From Kryptolebias marmoratus (lineage: Eukaryota > Chordata > Actinopteri > Cyprinodontiformes > Rivulidae), in assembly GCF_001649575.2 (NCBI RefSeq), contig NC_051449.1, positions 16,849,597 through 16,913,596 on the forward strand: a DNA stretch of 64,000 nt, written 5' to 3'. Position 1 is the stretch's first letter, and each line of letters begins with the position of its first letter. The notes below the pieces were generated by a model. It was not told where the DNA came from. It searched no databases and saw only the letters and a program-made list of their open reading frames with translations. The position numbers and the translations under genes are program-made. This document shows positions 40,124 to 53,814 of this stretch, piece after piece.

Positions 40124-40996
40124 CACTCACCAACCGCTTTATTAGGAACACTTTTTCAATTGCTTGTTAACATAAATTGCTAATCAGTTAATCACATGGC
40201 AGCAACTCATTGTGATGTGACGTGATGAAGATGACTTGCCGAAGTTCAAACTAGGCATCAGAATGGGAAAAAAGGGGATTTAAATGGCTTTGACTGTGAC
40301 GTGGTAGTTGGTGTCAGGTAGGCTGGCCTGAGCACTTCAGAAACTGCTGATCTACTGGGATTTTTACACATAACCATCTCTAGGGGTTAAAGAGAATGAT
40401 CTAAAAGGAGAAAATATCTAGTGAGCAGTAGTTGTGTGGATGAAAACACCTTGTTGATGTCAGAGGTCAAATGAGAATGAGTAGACTGGGGGAAGATGAC
40501 AGAAAGACAACAGAAGCCAAAATAACCACTTGTTCCAATCAAGGTCTGCAGAATACCACCTCTGAACACACACCACGTCCAATCATGAAGCAGATGGGCT
40601 ACAGCAGTAGAAGACCACACTGGGTGCCACTACTGTCAGCTATGAACAGGAACCTGAGACTACAATTCACACAGACTCACCCAAGCTGGATAAGAAGAGA
40701 TTGGGAAAACATTGCCTGTTCTGATGAATCTTGATTCACTGGACTCCAGTGGCCTTCACAGTTAACAATCCAGAACTTTTGGGATATGGTGAAATGGAAG
40801 ACTGGCATCATGGATGTGCAGCTGACTAATCTGCATCAACTGCATGATGCTAATATGTCAATAAGGACCAAAATCTCTGAGGAATGTTTTCAACACCTTG
40901 TTGAATTTATGCAACAAAGAATTAGACAGTTCTGAAGACAAAATACAGTCCAACCTAGAACTAGCAAGGTCTACCTAATGGAGTGGCTGGTGAGTG
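40124..40996 (+). mobile_element. Tc1/mariner element with both ends, internal deletion
   Basis: Terminal inverted repeats of about 25 bp, cactcaccaaccgctttatt at the left and aatggagtggctggtgagtg at the right, match at 21 of 25 positions counting the flanking TA. Both ends are bounded by TA, the target duplication of this superfamily. Inside is the N-terminal part of a Tc1-like transposase, including RQMGYSSRRPHRVPLL-like sequence at 40585-40640. At about 40735-40742 it jumps to the 3' part, so the DDE catalytic centre is deleted. At 873 bp it is about half the usual 1.6 kb and cannot move by itself. Confidence 0.88.
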
Positions 40997-43900
40997 TACA
41001 TTATATGCATTATAAACAACCACATCCCACAAGCGTACTTAATTCTGGGCATCCCTCATCATCTGGGCTCATGAAAGGCTGGCTACTTTTGCCTCATTCT
41101 GTGACTGAGCTTCTTCAAGTCTCTTCAGGTCTCCTTACTTTTCTCTTCCCCTGTGGGTTCCAGTGCAGTAATCATCGTGGAACATTGTCAGCTGGTTTCC
41201 TCAAAGTGTGTCCTATCCTGCCTCAATTTTATAGCTTCACATGATCAGCTTCTGGTTGGTACTTAAGTACAAGTCACCACTGACAAGCTTCTCAGGCCAC
41301 CTGGTGTTGAGGATGTAGTGGAAATATGTGATGTTGTTAACAGTTGCTGTGTGTAACAGTGCCTTGGTGTTCCAAATGGGTCACGTTGAAAGATGGCTTT
41401 GTTGATCTGTTTTTGATCTTTTTTTGTTGTTGTTGCAACACCAACATTGCTGGGCAGTGCTACTAAGGTGTAAGTAAAAAGATTTATCTTTTCAATGTTC
41501 ACTCTCTGCAGCTTTGGAGTTCTTACCTGTAAATCTATAATCCTTCTGTCTTCCTGTTGACACTTAAGCCAGTCTCCTCTGCCTTTTGGGAGAGATTTGT
41601 AAGCTTTGCTTGTGGGATGCAAGGCAGACAACAGCTAAAAAGTAGAGAGCCTCAAGTTGCTTGGTGATGGTCCTCTGGACGCCTGTGACGCTGTCCATAG
41701 TTCTTCTTCTCATGATCCAGTCGATGTTAAGGATGATTGTTGGTGGCAATACACACTCATGCTTCACTCTGTTTTTCACTGCAGTGAATTCCAACTCAGT
41801 GTAGAAGGATGAATTTCCTCTACATTGAGTTAGAAAAATATTATTTCCACTGTGAATCATAACCACTCAGTCTAACCATCCATCCATCCATTAGTATAGG
41901 GCTCACACCTACAACAAATTAGTTTGTCCATCATTACTTCATGTCTTCTAGAAGTTTATTATATCATATTTGTATGGTTGTACCATACCAATAATGCATT
42001 TAAAACCTTGTTTATTTAAAGCAGTTATTTGAATACTGCTCCCTTTCCTGACCAGCTGTAATCTTGCTGTTCTAAAATTTGAGTTATAAGCATAAAAATG
42101 TTAAAATTGGCTACCACGATTTTAAATTCACAGTAATCCAAACCTAATTGCTCAACATCAACATTCTTTTGGTAAAATAATCATGAAGCTGAAAGCCACT
42201 GAGTAGGAAAAGAATATTAATCTTGACATAGCTCAAGATTTTGAAACTGATCATTTCTTTTTGTTGGCCTACGGGGGATGTATTTGCACAAGATTGGATA
42301 GAGATTACACTTTGTCACATAATATAATTTAATTTCCAAGAGATGAAATCTAATCAACATATAAACTCCCTTGGACATGCACGATGATCAGAGGTGTCAA
42401 GGAGGCCTCATCAAATGCTTCATTGACTGCAGCGGTCTCAAATTAAAGTAACTGAACTGCAGTTTCTTTCCGAACTCTGCACCCTGTCCCCCACATTCTG
42501 CACAGGAAGTTCGTTTTCTGTCATATAGTAAATGCCATTCTTTTTGCCAGCTCCCACAGATGGAAAGAAGCTAAAGTGGATGGCTGGAATGAATGAAAAG
42601 GGGTTGTAATTGTTGTAGCCACAGAAACGCTACAAACATTGTCATGATAAAGCCTATTGAGTGGGGACAGTTTCTTTTAAAGACAAAAAGGAAAGTATAT
42701 ATATAAAAAACCATGAAACAACAAGTTTCTCATAAGATTTCAACTGTGTCCTCAGATCTTTTCACTTTTTCATCCCAACAAAATGGACCATCACTGAATG
42801 TGAGACTTAGACCTGAAATTGTGCACATTTCTTCAAAGATGAATGTCTGTATCCTGTTCTTTTCTTCGGTTCCCCAACCCCCCTCCAACTCTCTCTTTTC
42901 TGCCCATTTTGTTCTCTGTATGAGCTCATTGGGCTCTGATTGGAGTGTGTGTCTGTGTGTGGTGGAAAAGGGATGATTTCAAGTGTGCATGCATGTGTGT
43001 TTGTGTGTGTGTGTTTGTTAGGACATTATTTCACACCCCATCGCCGCATGCTCTCATCAGCCACCATCTCAGCCAAATGGTTTGTGTGAGTTGAAGACAT
43101 TGTTTGCCTGGTGTGTGTGTGTGTGTGTGTGTGATGGAGAGCTAGCATTAGTAGTTGTTGTGTTTGCTTGACTGCAGCCTTCTGTTTGTGTGTTTTTGAC
43201 CCTTTTTTTTTGTATCGTTGCCTGTGTTGTTCCCTTCTATCTCATTTGTATGCCCAAACAAGATAAAGCGTGTTGAGAGAATTGACAATAAACAGTTCAG
43301 ATAAAACATATAATCATTGAAGATCAGCCAACGGCAAGGAGGTAGGGAGGTTTTTGGTCTTTTTTTGTGTCAGTTTTGCTTTTTCAACTTGATGCAAATC
43401 AGTCTATAGTCACACAAATAGCTACATTTAGAAGCATAAAATGGAAAGTGGATAGCTGCTTTTCATAATGTCGGTTGATTATGGACACTCACCTTCCCTT
43501 TGTAGCTCTCTATTTATGTTGTTGTTTAATATGATGAATGTCTGAGCTGACAGCAGGGGTGTGACAGAACTTTTTTAGTAGCTGAAACCAGCATGGTAGA
43601 ACATGCTACAACAGCAACCCAGTCACCAGGAGAATAATTCACTGTTTCCATTTACAGAAAAACAAAACAAAGGATAAAAGACTATGTATATCACATTCAT
43701 TTTTTTTATTTTAACTTCATATAGTGAATATTTTTGAAAATGTGTCTGAGCAGGAGAAAAAAACATGGTGATTCTTGCAGTTGCTTTGTCTTTTTCATTG
43801 GGGATTTCATGAACTAAGTATTTCATGTTTTGCCTAGGAAGGGGCAGTGATTCTCAAATATTTGAAAAGTTTTTAAAATGTACAAAATCAAACAAATAAT

Positions 43901-44271
43901 GCGACTGTCATTTTTTTTTCACAAGCACCTGGCAGTGACATGCTGATTTGTTTCCTAACCACAATTGTGCATTTCCAGATGAGCTGCTATTTTCAACACA
44001 ATAACTCCCACGTCCCAAAAATCTCAAAGTGATCCCACGTCTGTTTCTGCTATTGTAGTTTATTTTGAAAGAATTACAAAGTGGACAATATTATTACAAA
44101 TTACATACTGACATGGCAATTTTTAAGCAAAACATGAAACAGGCAACACAACAGCGTTCTTGCTCCAGTTACTTAGATGTGGGCACATCCATGCATTAGG
44201 ATTCATGTGATCACATTACATGCATGTGGAAATGACGATTCATGTTACAACAGCTGACAGGATATGAGGAT
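40997..44271. other. Intergenic non-coding sequence
   Basis: No exon recognised. Two adjacent minus-strand frames (41263-41631 and 41564-41866) are longer than most noise and may be remnants of a retroelement, but I recognise no domain in them. Microsatellites of TG type occur at about 42940-43140. Confidence 0.45.
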
Positions 44272-44399
44272 ATCCATCCATCCATCCATCCATCCATCCA
44301 TCCATCCATCCATCCATCCATCCATCCATCCATCCATCCATCCATCCATCCATCCATCCATCCATCCATCCATCCATCCATCCATATCCATCCATCCAT
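44272..44399. repeat. (ATCC)n microsatellite
   Basis: About 30 tetranucleotide units with one interruption near the right end. It yields artefactual Met-Asp-Gly-Trp and Ile-His-Pro-Ser frames. Confidence 0.97.
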
Positions 44400-44404
44400 T
44401 CTTT

Positions 44405-44915
44405 GTCTCTTCCTATTTGTTCCTGTTTAGTGTTGCAAGAAGCTGGTACCAATCTCCAGTGGTCATTGGGTGAGAGGTGGGGTTCATCCTGAGTATGTTG
44501 CCAGTCTGTCACAGACCCACCTAGGTTATGTTCACACTGCATGCAAAGTTGGCCAAAATCAGTTTTTTTTATCCATTTGTGACCCATAATTTTTCAAATC
44601 TGACCCAGGTTACTTTAATATGTGCTGTTAAATCAGATACATATCTAATGTTTTTCAAACTGACCTTAGTCTGAATGGCAATGTCTCATTTATCGCAGGT
44701 AATGTTGCATTTGTTGCCAGTTATCCTAACATGCATGTTTTTGATCTGTGTGTGTGTGTGTGTGTGTAGGGGGTGGGGGTTTATAGAAAACCTATGCGTA
44801 CACGCAGAGAGCATGCACACTAAATGCAGAAAGGCCCCAGCTGCGAGTTGAGCCCAGGATTTTCTTGCTGCGAGGCAACAGTGCTTAACCAACTGCTCTA
44901 CTGTGCAGCCCTGTT
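44405..44915 (-). mobile_element. SINE/LINE-tail-like dispersed repeat
   Basis: On the minus strand the right end reads ggctgcacagtagagcagtt, then actgttgcctcgcagcaaga and cccagctgggg-like sequence. This is a very common fish repeat with a tRNA-like head (B-box-like gggctcaact) and a body ending in the gtctgtgacagactggcaac part, which is also visible. A TG microsatellite and unrelated sequence interrupt it near 44740-44770. Relationship to a named SINE or L2 LINE is recalled, not searched. Confidence 0.6.
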
Positions 44916-47900
44916 GCAACTATCAGAGTTTAAGTCATATACAGTTACAAGATTATAGAAAATTTTAGCCTGTTGGGGCCCATCACCTTTCTGTGTCTGT
45001 CCAAAAGACTCATACCTGAGGCTTGCCAGGTACAATAGCTCAACAACATTCAGTCTCAGTTGGTGAAGCTTGTGTGTCTCCTGCTTCAGGGATTTCTATT
45101 TCTATCACTTTTGACTCACAAGAGTCCTCCTGCAACTGCTGTGTGGGAAGCACATCTTTTAGGAGTTCCTCCTCCATCCAACCTTACTAAAGGTCAGAGG
45201 TTCTCCTTCATGCTGCCCACAACTTGAGCAAAAACAAATGTCATATCAGTTCACTTTGCAGAGCCTTAAAGTCTTTAGGCTGACCAGGTCAAACTTTGAA
45301 CAGTCACATCCAGAATCAAGCTCTAGTACCGAAATGGAGCAACTTAGGTTTAGCTCACATTCCTCCATCTTTTATGAGACCAGAATAATTAAGATGTGTT
45401 AGTTCTGTGTCACCACGGGCTAGTGATTTCATTTAATTTATTACAGATTGCAAATCCTTCTGTTTGCTCAAAAATGTTTCTTTTAGTCATCAGCTGAACA
45501 CAGCATTTCTAAAACACACACTGCTTGAACTGGAATGCGATTGCATACATATTTCCAGTTCAACCCATTTTCTCCATTGGACTTCTTCTTCCACTTGACT
45601 ACATTTATGAGTGGGTGAAAAAAAAAACAAATCACATCCATCTTCCCATTTGAAAATCTATAAAGCTTCATGCTTTTGTTTGTGTGTTTGCCCACATTTG
45701 GAAGACATGAGTATGAAATGAAGTGTGAAATAAGCCTCTCTGTCTCTTGCAGTGTTGCTGTGGGAAGTCCGCTTTACATGTTTACCTCACTATACTCTCC
45801 CACGCTGCCCATTAGCCTCAAACTAATGCTTCTATTTGATGTGGATTTTTTTACAAACTGGTTTGTCTACAAGTCATGTGTAGGTTCAATGAAGACAATG
45901 AAGACTTGTTACAAAGTACATGAATTCTCTTTTGATTTAACATTTTGAAAAAATTACTCACAGAGGACCAAATGCATGGTTTTGATTAAAACGTCTGCCT
46001 CTTAGCAGACTTGGACTGACCCAGTAGAGGTGAAAAGAAGAACTCATCCCATCTTACCTGTGATCAAGGATGTGTTATCTCATGTTATTCAGCATCATAC
46101 TTTTGCAGGTTTAATATGAGTATAACTGTTTTCTCAAACAGAATATTCATTGACGTGTTTTGTTTTGTGGTTGGTAAAACCAATTTAGAATAGTGGGCAT
46201 TTACACCTCATATTGTAAATATGAGTATCTGAGTGCTAATGTGAGCAGTCAAAATCCTCAATTTTACCCCTAAGGGTCAAACCCCAGACCAAAGAGTAGA
46301 TCCCCTTTAGTTAAAACCTCACCTTCCATCCAACTTTTTCCTCTACGTGCTTTTTTCATTATTATTATTATTGGCAAAGACCTGAAAAAGATGTCAGCGT
46401 GACTCAATCAAACATTAAAAAAAAAACCCAGAAGAATTTGAAAACACATATATCCCCCTATAAGGTGGGTGAGAAACAGTATGGAGTCTTTAAAAATCCT
46501 GAAAAATAAAAGGCAGCCTCTCATTTTCATTTCAGGTTTTATATATACGTATTATAATATCCACAATGCTGCAGGGTAAATGTTACCTGCCAAGAAACCC
46601 ACGCTCGGCTCTTTTTTTATGCCTCCAAGTCAGAATTTGGATGGATGCTTATGAACAGAGTGCAGATGAAGTCAGGGGCCTGCAAATGATTAAGTTCCCC
46701 TCTGATGCACTATATCTAAAGTCAGTCTGCCACTGATAAATTTATCAACATCAGACGCAGCAATTTTAAAATCCCAGTGACTCACACTTTTCTCCCATGT
46801 CTTTGTTTCCTCCCCATAGTTATCCCCCCCTCCTTGTCGTCTCTCCTCCTTCTGCTTTCTCCTCTCCAGCTGTTAAACCAATTAAATCCTCACAGAGGGT
46901 AGACTGCCCACTCTCCTGTTGAGAAAAATACAAGCAATAAAAGCCTGCTCTGTGCGGAGCCATTGTGTGACAGCGAGGCCGCCATCTTTAATTATGGCCT
47001 GCGCCTCCACCCTTCTTCTTGCTGAAAAAGAGTGGGCTGTAGGTACAGACAGCCTCTGGCGCTGGATCAGGGGGTTTGTGTGTTTTGGTGTCGAGTGAGC
47101 GGCTTTGAGGAGGTGAGCTGGTGGATGGTGCTGATCCAGGGTCTGCTCAGGGGCTCAGATTGCATCACGCAAGGTGTCGGCGCTTAATATCATTTTGGAA
47201 GGTTGGGTTTTAGAGTTTGAGGCAAGGCTCATAAAAGAGAGAAAGAAAATATCTAATTATGCAGGTATAATAAATGTATTGTATTTTGATATATGGTATA
47301 TGGTATTTGGTATAAGGTTTATAAACTTTCTTGGGGACAAAGAGAGTAGCTTTGGTTGACAGAAAATGGTTTATGCTATGATCTCGGTGGGGTCTTAAAT
47401 GGTGATAATATCAGAAAAGGAAAGAAAATGGGGGCGTATGGAGACCCCTGCCCCTCCCAGTGGCCTGTGCCTTGAGGGGGGACCCAGGGCAGGTCTGGGG
47501 AATGTGAGGCATGATATGGAAACAAAGCCGACTACTGTCCCCCATGGAGAGGCCCAGTCCTGGGCTACGGGGCATGAGGAGTCAGCCTTTATGGATGGAG
47601 GGATGGATGAATTGATGACTGGCTTGTTTACTGGTTAGTGTTAATAACATGCTCTCACTGGGAACTCTTTAAGTCACAGCGTTTACTGTTCAACGTGCTA
47701 ATGGCTCCTTTAAAACATAAAATGTCCCTTTAAAGCAATTGTGAAACTGGCCAGGGTGGTTTCCAGACCAAATCGTTATTTGTGTTCAAATCCAACAATG
47801 TGGCTTCTCTAAACTGAAACAAACAAATTCAACTGCCCAAAACTAGGTTAAAAAAAGTATAAAAAGCACTAATAACATTCAAAAGAAACAACATGCATGT

Positions 47901-48539
47901 ACTGAGTGAGGAGACAATCCTGGGGGCCTCAAATTGCATTTAAGAAATTCTTTATGACACTTTGTAAGAGTCTAATGCTATGCCATGTTTTTTTCAGTTT
48001 GATGGCTCCATATGTCTTAATTAGAATTAAAATGTCATAGAAAACATTGTGCCTCTTTTACCCTTTAAGTAATAGAGTGAAAAAGACTGTAATGGCACTT
48101 AAAAAACCGACTCTTTCCGGAACAAAGAAGTGTGCAGTCAAGCTGTCTGTAGGATTCTGGCACAAGTGTGCAATTCATATATGCAGTTTTACATTATTCA
48201 GCCACACACTGAGTTTTAGTCTTTCAGTCAATCACTCTGCGCTGTATTTAACAGTTCGTGCTCCAAATCTCTGCATACATCTTTGGGTTTCTTTTTTATT
48301 TCTGTCTGTTACACAAGCTTTAACAAAGAGGAGAAAGGAGGGTGAACTGAACCGTATGAAAACACACAAAACACAAGACTTTTATTATTTGTAAGTGTTT
48401 TAAGATGAAACAGGATGAGTCAAAGATGGACAAATTCCTGTGCCAGTTTGGAAGGTAGCCTAGGCTGCCGAGAATTTAGAAATTTAGCTAGCATGGCTTG
48501 AAGGAATACATTTGGCCACCATGCATGCCGAAGCTTTGA
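44916..48539. other. Intergenic non-coding sequence
   Basis: No exon recognised. 46850-47170 and 47430-47640 are GC-richer, complex and free of repeats, with TTTAATTATGG-like sites, and are candidate conserved non-coding elements. The remainder is AT-rich without recognisable structure. Confidence 0.45.
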
Positions 48540-48775
48540 CTTTCAGCCACTGCCACACCAGATCTTAGCTCAGTATTTGTAAAATGGACTAAGTTATAGC
48601 CATTCTTGTGTTTTCCTAAGGATGATTAGCTATGGTGGCTATCTCGAATTGGGTTGACTCCAAAGGTTAATCAACCGTAGATGTACAGTACATTTAATTA
48701 ATATTTTCTATTAATTTCATTAAAATGAAGCCCTTGGTTTATCAGTCAGACATACACACACAGACACAGGCAATA
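48540..48775 (+). repeat. Dispersed repeat family, copy 4
   Basis: Contains actgccacaccagatcttag, ctcagtatttgtaaaatgg, ctaagttatagccattctt, gtgttttcctaagg, ggtggctatctcgaattggg and ccgtagatgtacag in the same order as the three copies at 32-35 kb. It ends in a CA-rich tail. Confidence 0.7.
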
Positions 48776-51700
48776 ACATGATTGCCCAATTGATAAAATA
48801 AGAAAATGAAAGGCAGAAAGACACTCACTGTCAACTGCAGAATCTGTAAGATTCTTAATAAAAACTTTAAAACGTGTTGGCTGATATGCATCGAGTCCTG
48901 TGACTGTTTCTTTTTGTTTGTTTTTTTAATAATCTTTAATAAAGTACTACAAACAGGATATTGCATCTGTCATTTCTTTTATAAACCTGCAGGGTTTTTG
49001 ACGGCAAACCAAAGAAAACGTTCTGCAATAAGACATGAGCTGTAAATTCAAACATAGATGTCCTCTGATTACTTAATCAAAGAGCAATGGCATATTAATA
49101 TTTGGCAAGACAAAAACACTCAGATATTTTGTTTTTCTCCACAGCTAATGTATTAACACAACTAATGACTTTTAATTGACTCAAGTCCCGGGCTATATTT
49201 ATTTCATTTTAAAATTAAAGTTGGACAAAGTGCACCAACTACATGGGAAATGTGTTGGTGTTGGACAAATATAATGTTATTTTCCTTCTGTTTTTCACTG
49301 CCAAAGTCAAAGACCTGCTGAGTTTGGAGCTTGGCAGAAAAATCGGAGGGGGAGGGAAGAGCACTTAATTTGAAATACACTAACCCGCATACAATTAATG
49401 CTAAACTGATTTCCTCACAAACAATTCCTTAGGTTTCTGCATACAATGGGACTAACAGCTCTTCACCAAGACAGGACAGATTTAAGCAAATTGCCAGTGT
49501 TACCATTGTTGTTTCAGGTAATTCCAGGTTATTAATGCTTAAGGTGCCAATCACACTGTGGTATGTCACCCTGCCATTATCCTACTGAGCTCTTACTTTC
49601 TCTGCTAGGTTTTTTTTAGTTTTTTCTTTTTTTAATTGCCTCAGACTCTCGCTCACTAAATCCTACAGTGGCCCTGAGCTACACAACACAATAAATTAGA
49701 CTACAATAAAAGCAGGGAAACATTTTACTAAACCCAACAACACACAAAAAAAGGGTGTTCATGATTTTTTTGTCTTCTATGTATTTTTTTTTACTTTTTT
49801 TGTGTGAAATGTCATTTCTGTTACAATGGTTCTTTGCCTTTGTTTTTGCCTATTCATGCTGTAATTTGTTGCTTTGCCTTGTCTCTTTGATTTTGTATTT
49901 TAGTTGACTAAAATATGTTCAGTCCTGCATTTTCAGCTGCTGCAATAATAAATCAATAGAAAGATAGAGGTATATTTATGTTTTTCAAGAAATTGCCCTA
50001 TAAAACAAAACAAAAAAACCTTACATTTCTGTGTCTGTCTCTTGAAAATACAATAAAATGACCTGTCATACAGATACAAGCAGAACTACCTGTAGTTCTG
50101 TGCCTATTCTCTAGTCTGTAGCCTTCATCTGCTCCTATTCTGAAAAATAAATGCCTATAATACCCATCTATGGTACACTCTAAATAACTGAAAACTGTTT
50201 TTAAACCTTATAAAGTTAATATTTTTGGGAATTACAATACCTATAAGATGAATGGTGATTGGTTGAAACCTAGTATGACCAAAGTTGAAAAAAGAATCAT
50301 ATAGAATGAGACAACATGGGAGAAAATTGTAAACAACCGCTGCATTAAACAATCTTTATTAGCTCTAACACCGTATTCATCTCTCCACATACCATCTCTC
50401 CTTACACTGATTTCCATTTTCCTCAGCAGAGCAAAGCTAAAAGCACCAAAATAAAGAAAATAAGCACCTTGGATTATTCTACAAAATTGTAACTGCCCCC
50501 AAGTGGCAGCAAAACTATTATGTATTTGTATAAGTTTGCGAGGAATCACACAGATGAAGAGTTCTGTTCGAGCTCTGCACTCAGGATTTGTGTATGCAGC
50601 GTAACTGTGCAGTAAAAAGCTGACAGCCTGATGTTGGGTCATCAACATGATATGGGGTTTAAAGTACAGAAATGGTCGTCAGGGCAACAATAAAGTCAAA
50701 ACTATGTTGATGGTGGTTTAAAAGCTTGGAAAACTTGGGCATTTTTCTTTTAAACTTTGGTTACTTTGACCACTAAAACCAGCAAACGGAGTCAAAAACG
50801 ACGTCCTTTTCATTCACCAGGCGTGAAGTTGAGGATGAGCCATTTTAATGGTGTCTTTAAATCACTTGTATTTACTGACTTCATGAAAAAGAAAAGGTAT
50901 AAAGCAAAGGCTTGAGCTCACCTGTTTTTCTTTTGTTGTGATTTAAATTATACAAAAAACACATATGAGACAGAATCTCACTTAAAATTATTAAAAGAAG
51001 ATGCTTTCCTATCTTTATACCTTTTGGAGATCAGTACATTTTCACCCCCATCTGCGTTGTTTCACAAAAAAGAGATAGTTAAGGTATTTTGGAGTGGGGC
51101 TCTGTGGAGTACCTGCAGTAGATGGTAATGAAACTGCTCTCAGTACAGAAAATCAAAGCGGTTGAGCCAAGATAAAAACTACTCAAATGGGAACATTAAA
51201 ATATTTATTTCTTTATTTTGCAATATAAAGCATGTCAAACCATTAAAAAAAATCTATAGCAGTATTGTGGAGAGTTTTTTAAACAATATTCTTAAGCAAA
51301 TAAAGTCACGTTTTTTATTGCCTTAAATGCCTGATGTGAACATCAGCACCATTTAAACTTATACAGAGTTCACAGTCATAACAACGTGTATTTGCTTTAT
51401 AACGATTTACTGTGCCAGGAGTAAGATCTCTAATAACAAGTAGAGTATTGCAATTATTCAAGGAAAGTGTTTATTTGTTCATAATCTACAGTTTGCAGTT
51501 TTGGATTCAGAATTTTATTATTATTATTATTTTTCAGTCAGAGGTAATTTAGAAACCATATTAAGAAAAAAGAGCCAAGTGTCCAGCTAACATGACATGT
51601 TGGACTGCAAAATAATGAGTGAACTGCCAGGTGCCTTGTCTCGGCGGTGTCCTGTTTGGTTTCATTTGATTCAGATTCCCAACATTTAGGTTCTGTACAA

Positions 51701-52515
51701 AATGCTAATGCTAAGTGACTGGCCAGGGGCACCTCAGGGGCCTGGGGCCCTCTGGCTCCTCCCTGCAATTTTGCCAGTGGCAGTCAGATGTCCCGTTTGC
51801 AGAGGCTAAGGCTCACACTGGTAACAAACAGAGCACGCAGCTGAGCTGGCAAGCTGGAGGCATTTCACGAGGTGCAACAAATGTAACAACACTGGACTAA
51901 AATTGTGCTTCTCCTAAAAACAGAATGTGCCTTTAACTCGTCCATGTTTGTGAAATGCAGCTACTAGAAGAAAGAAAAAAAACCAATGCAATCCATGAAT
52001 AACAAGTTGCCAAAACTGGTAGACGGGAAACAACACAGGCAATAAAGATTTAGTTCCTGGCGTATGCAGGTTGTCATTATAGCTTAGTCCCAAGTGGTCT
52101 TGATGTTTTATATCACCAAAACAGGCAGGGAAACACAATATGGAGATGTTAACAAGCCATTTTCTCCTCTCTTCTGGTTGCAGAGATGGAGGCCAATCAG
52201 AAAGAGTCAGAATGGCCAATCAGGAACAGTAGCCTTGGAAATAGCCAATTAGGCCTGTTTGTCTGCAAGGACAAAGGAAGTGATATTGCAGAGTGATTGC
52301 ACCAGTGCCGAGCAACACAAATGTGCTCAAATGACACCTTGCTCGTTGCCTTCCAACCCTAATTTTGGAGGAGTGTGAGATCTTGATTGCATCTGTGCCG
52401 GCAAGAGAGGACGGCTCATTATTACACCAAAACAATCGCCACCTCAGAGGCAAAAAAACAGGGATTTTGTTTTCATTAGGGAGCAATTGAGTCACCAGCT
52501 CTGGAGTCAAGGCCA

Positions 52516-52547
<32 letters not shown>

Positions 52548-53814
52548 AAACACATGTACACAGAAGCTTCAATCTGGCTATTTTTTTTTCCAAAAGATTT
52601 CTCCTTTACTTGAGACCACTTAATGAAGCTGTAAATTTAGAGACGTGAAGGCCTTCACAGTGCTCCTCTGAGAGCTGCTACAATGATCCTGGGACCGAGC
52701 TGGTTAATTAACTGATTGTTTGCTTGGCTGGGAGCCACAAAGAAATAGGGTAGATGTACAGAAAGACAGGAGGGAGAGGAGAAAGGACAGATGAGATGAC
52801 GCGACAGAACAGCAGTATACTGTTGTATACAGTGTGCTGAGAAAAGTCACGGGAAGAGACTGAGTGACATTTGATTTTAGGGATAAACAAAACAAAGTAA
52901 TGTCATCGTCAGCTCAAGTAATAAGCTGTTGTGTATGGTTGTAAATAAAAAAAACAAAAAACAAAACAGTGAGTGGACACAAAACCTTGTCAAAAAAGGC
53001 CCAATTTTAAAAAAAAAAGCTTCTTTGGCCACATAGTAAACTTGAAAACAGTATTTTTTCCTTTTTGGTCCTAGCAATTAGGAATTTCTTTTTCTTTTAC
53101 AACCAGAACTGAATTTTCAAATTGTATTTTTAAGTGCATGTTTGGAATATCAGAAATGATTCACAAAAGACACCTTTGTTCTTCCCTAAACATTTTTTTA
53201 AAGAGCCCCAACCACTGTGTCTTTAAAAGTTATTGAAACATATTTCAAATTTCACTATTGCATTTAACCTTTTCTCAAATAAGCATCAAAAATACTGATG
53301 GAAAACCAACAACTGGCATCAAGGGCAGCATCCAATATTTGGACAAAGTCAGTAGTTAAAGGGTAATGTTTCCTGTACATGGCTGGGAATACTAATTAGT
53401 TCCATAGGAAGATAATAAACCAAATAACAGATTTCTTAAAAAAAAAAAAAGAAATTTGTTTGTTTATCAAGTTGTAATTTGGATGATTCCAAATTTTAGG
53501 ATTCCTTGTGACTTTTGGATTGTAAATAGAATAGCCTGAACAAATCCCAGGTGATGGGATTAAAAGAGTTATATCTGCCATGTGAAGAAGAAACTGCCTC
53601 CACTGGTCATGGTTGACTTATTCAACATATTTGCCCTTTAAGTTTGGAGAATTTGGAACCAGGAGGATAATTATTGAAAAACAAACAAAAAAAAAAATAG
53701 ACATAATGTATTTCTCTGTGGAAACAAAAATGCAGTGACAAATACTCAAGTAGTTATGCTTTATTCAGCAAATGTAACTTATTTGAAAACATTTTATTAT
53801 TTGCTGGTGTGTTT
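48776..53814. other. Intergenic non-coding sequence
   Basis: No exon recognised. 51540-51900 and 52190-52510 are complex, non-repetitive sequence and are candidate conserved non-coding elements. A CA microsatellite lies at 52517-52541. 53270-53720 resembles 60890-61290 (shared words such as ctgatggaaa, caactggcat, aagggcagc, agggtaatgttt), so the duplicated block around fabp6 starts here. Confidence 0.45.
53270..53720. repeat. Left end of duplicated block (partner 60890-61290)
   Basis: An ordered series of shared words (gcatcaaaaatnctgatgg, caactggcat, aagggcagc, agggtaatgtttnctgta, gataataa, tgtgaagatg/tgtgaagaag, aactgcctc) connects this segment with 60890-61290. It indicates that an old duplication unit extends well beyond the genes. 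Confidence 0.6.

Noticed and set aside
41263..41866. Two overlapping minus-strand frames, possible retroelement
   Set aside because: No recognisable reverse transcriptase, protease or integrase motif, so not called as an element.
44211..44587. Frames of repeated Met-Asp-Gly-Trp and Ile-His-Pro-Ser
   Set aside because: Pure translation of the (ATCC)n microsatellite.
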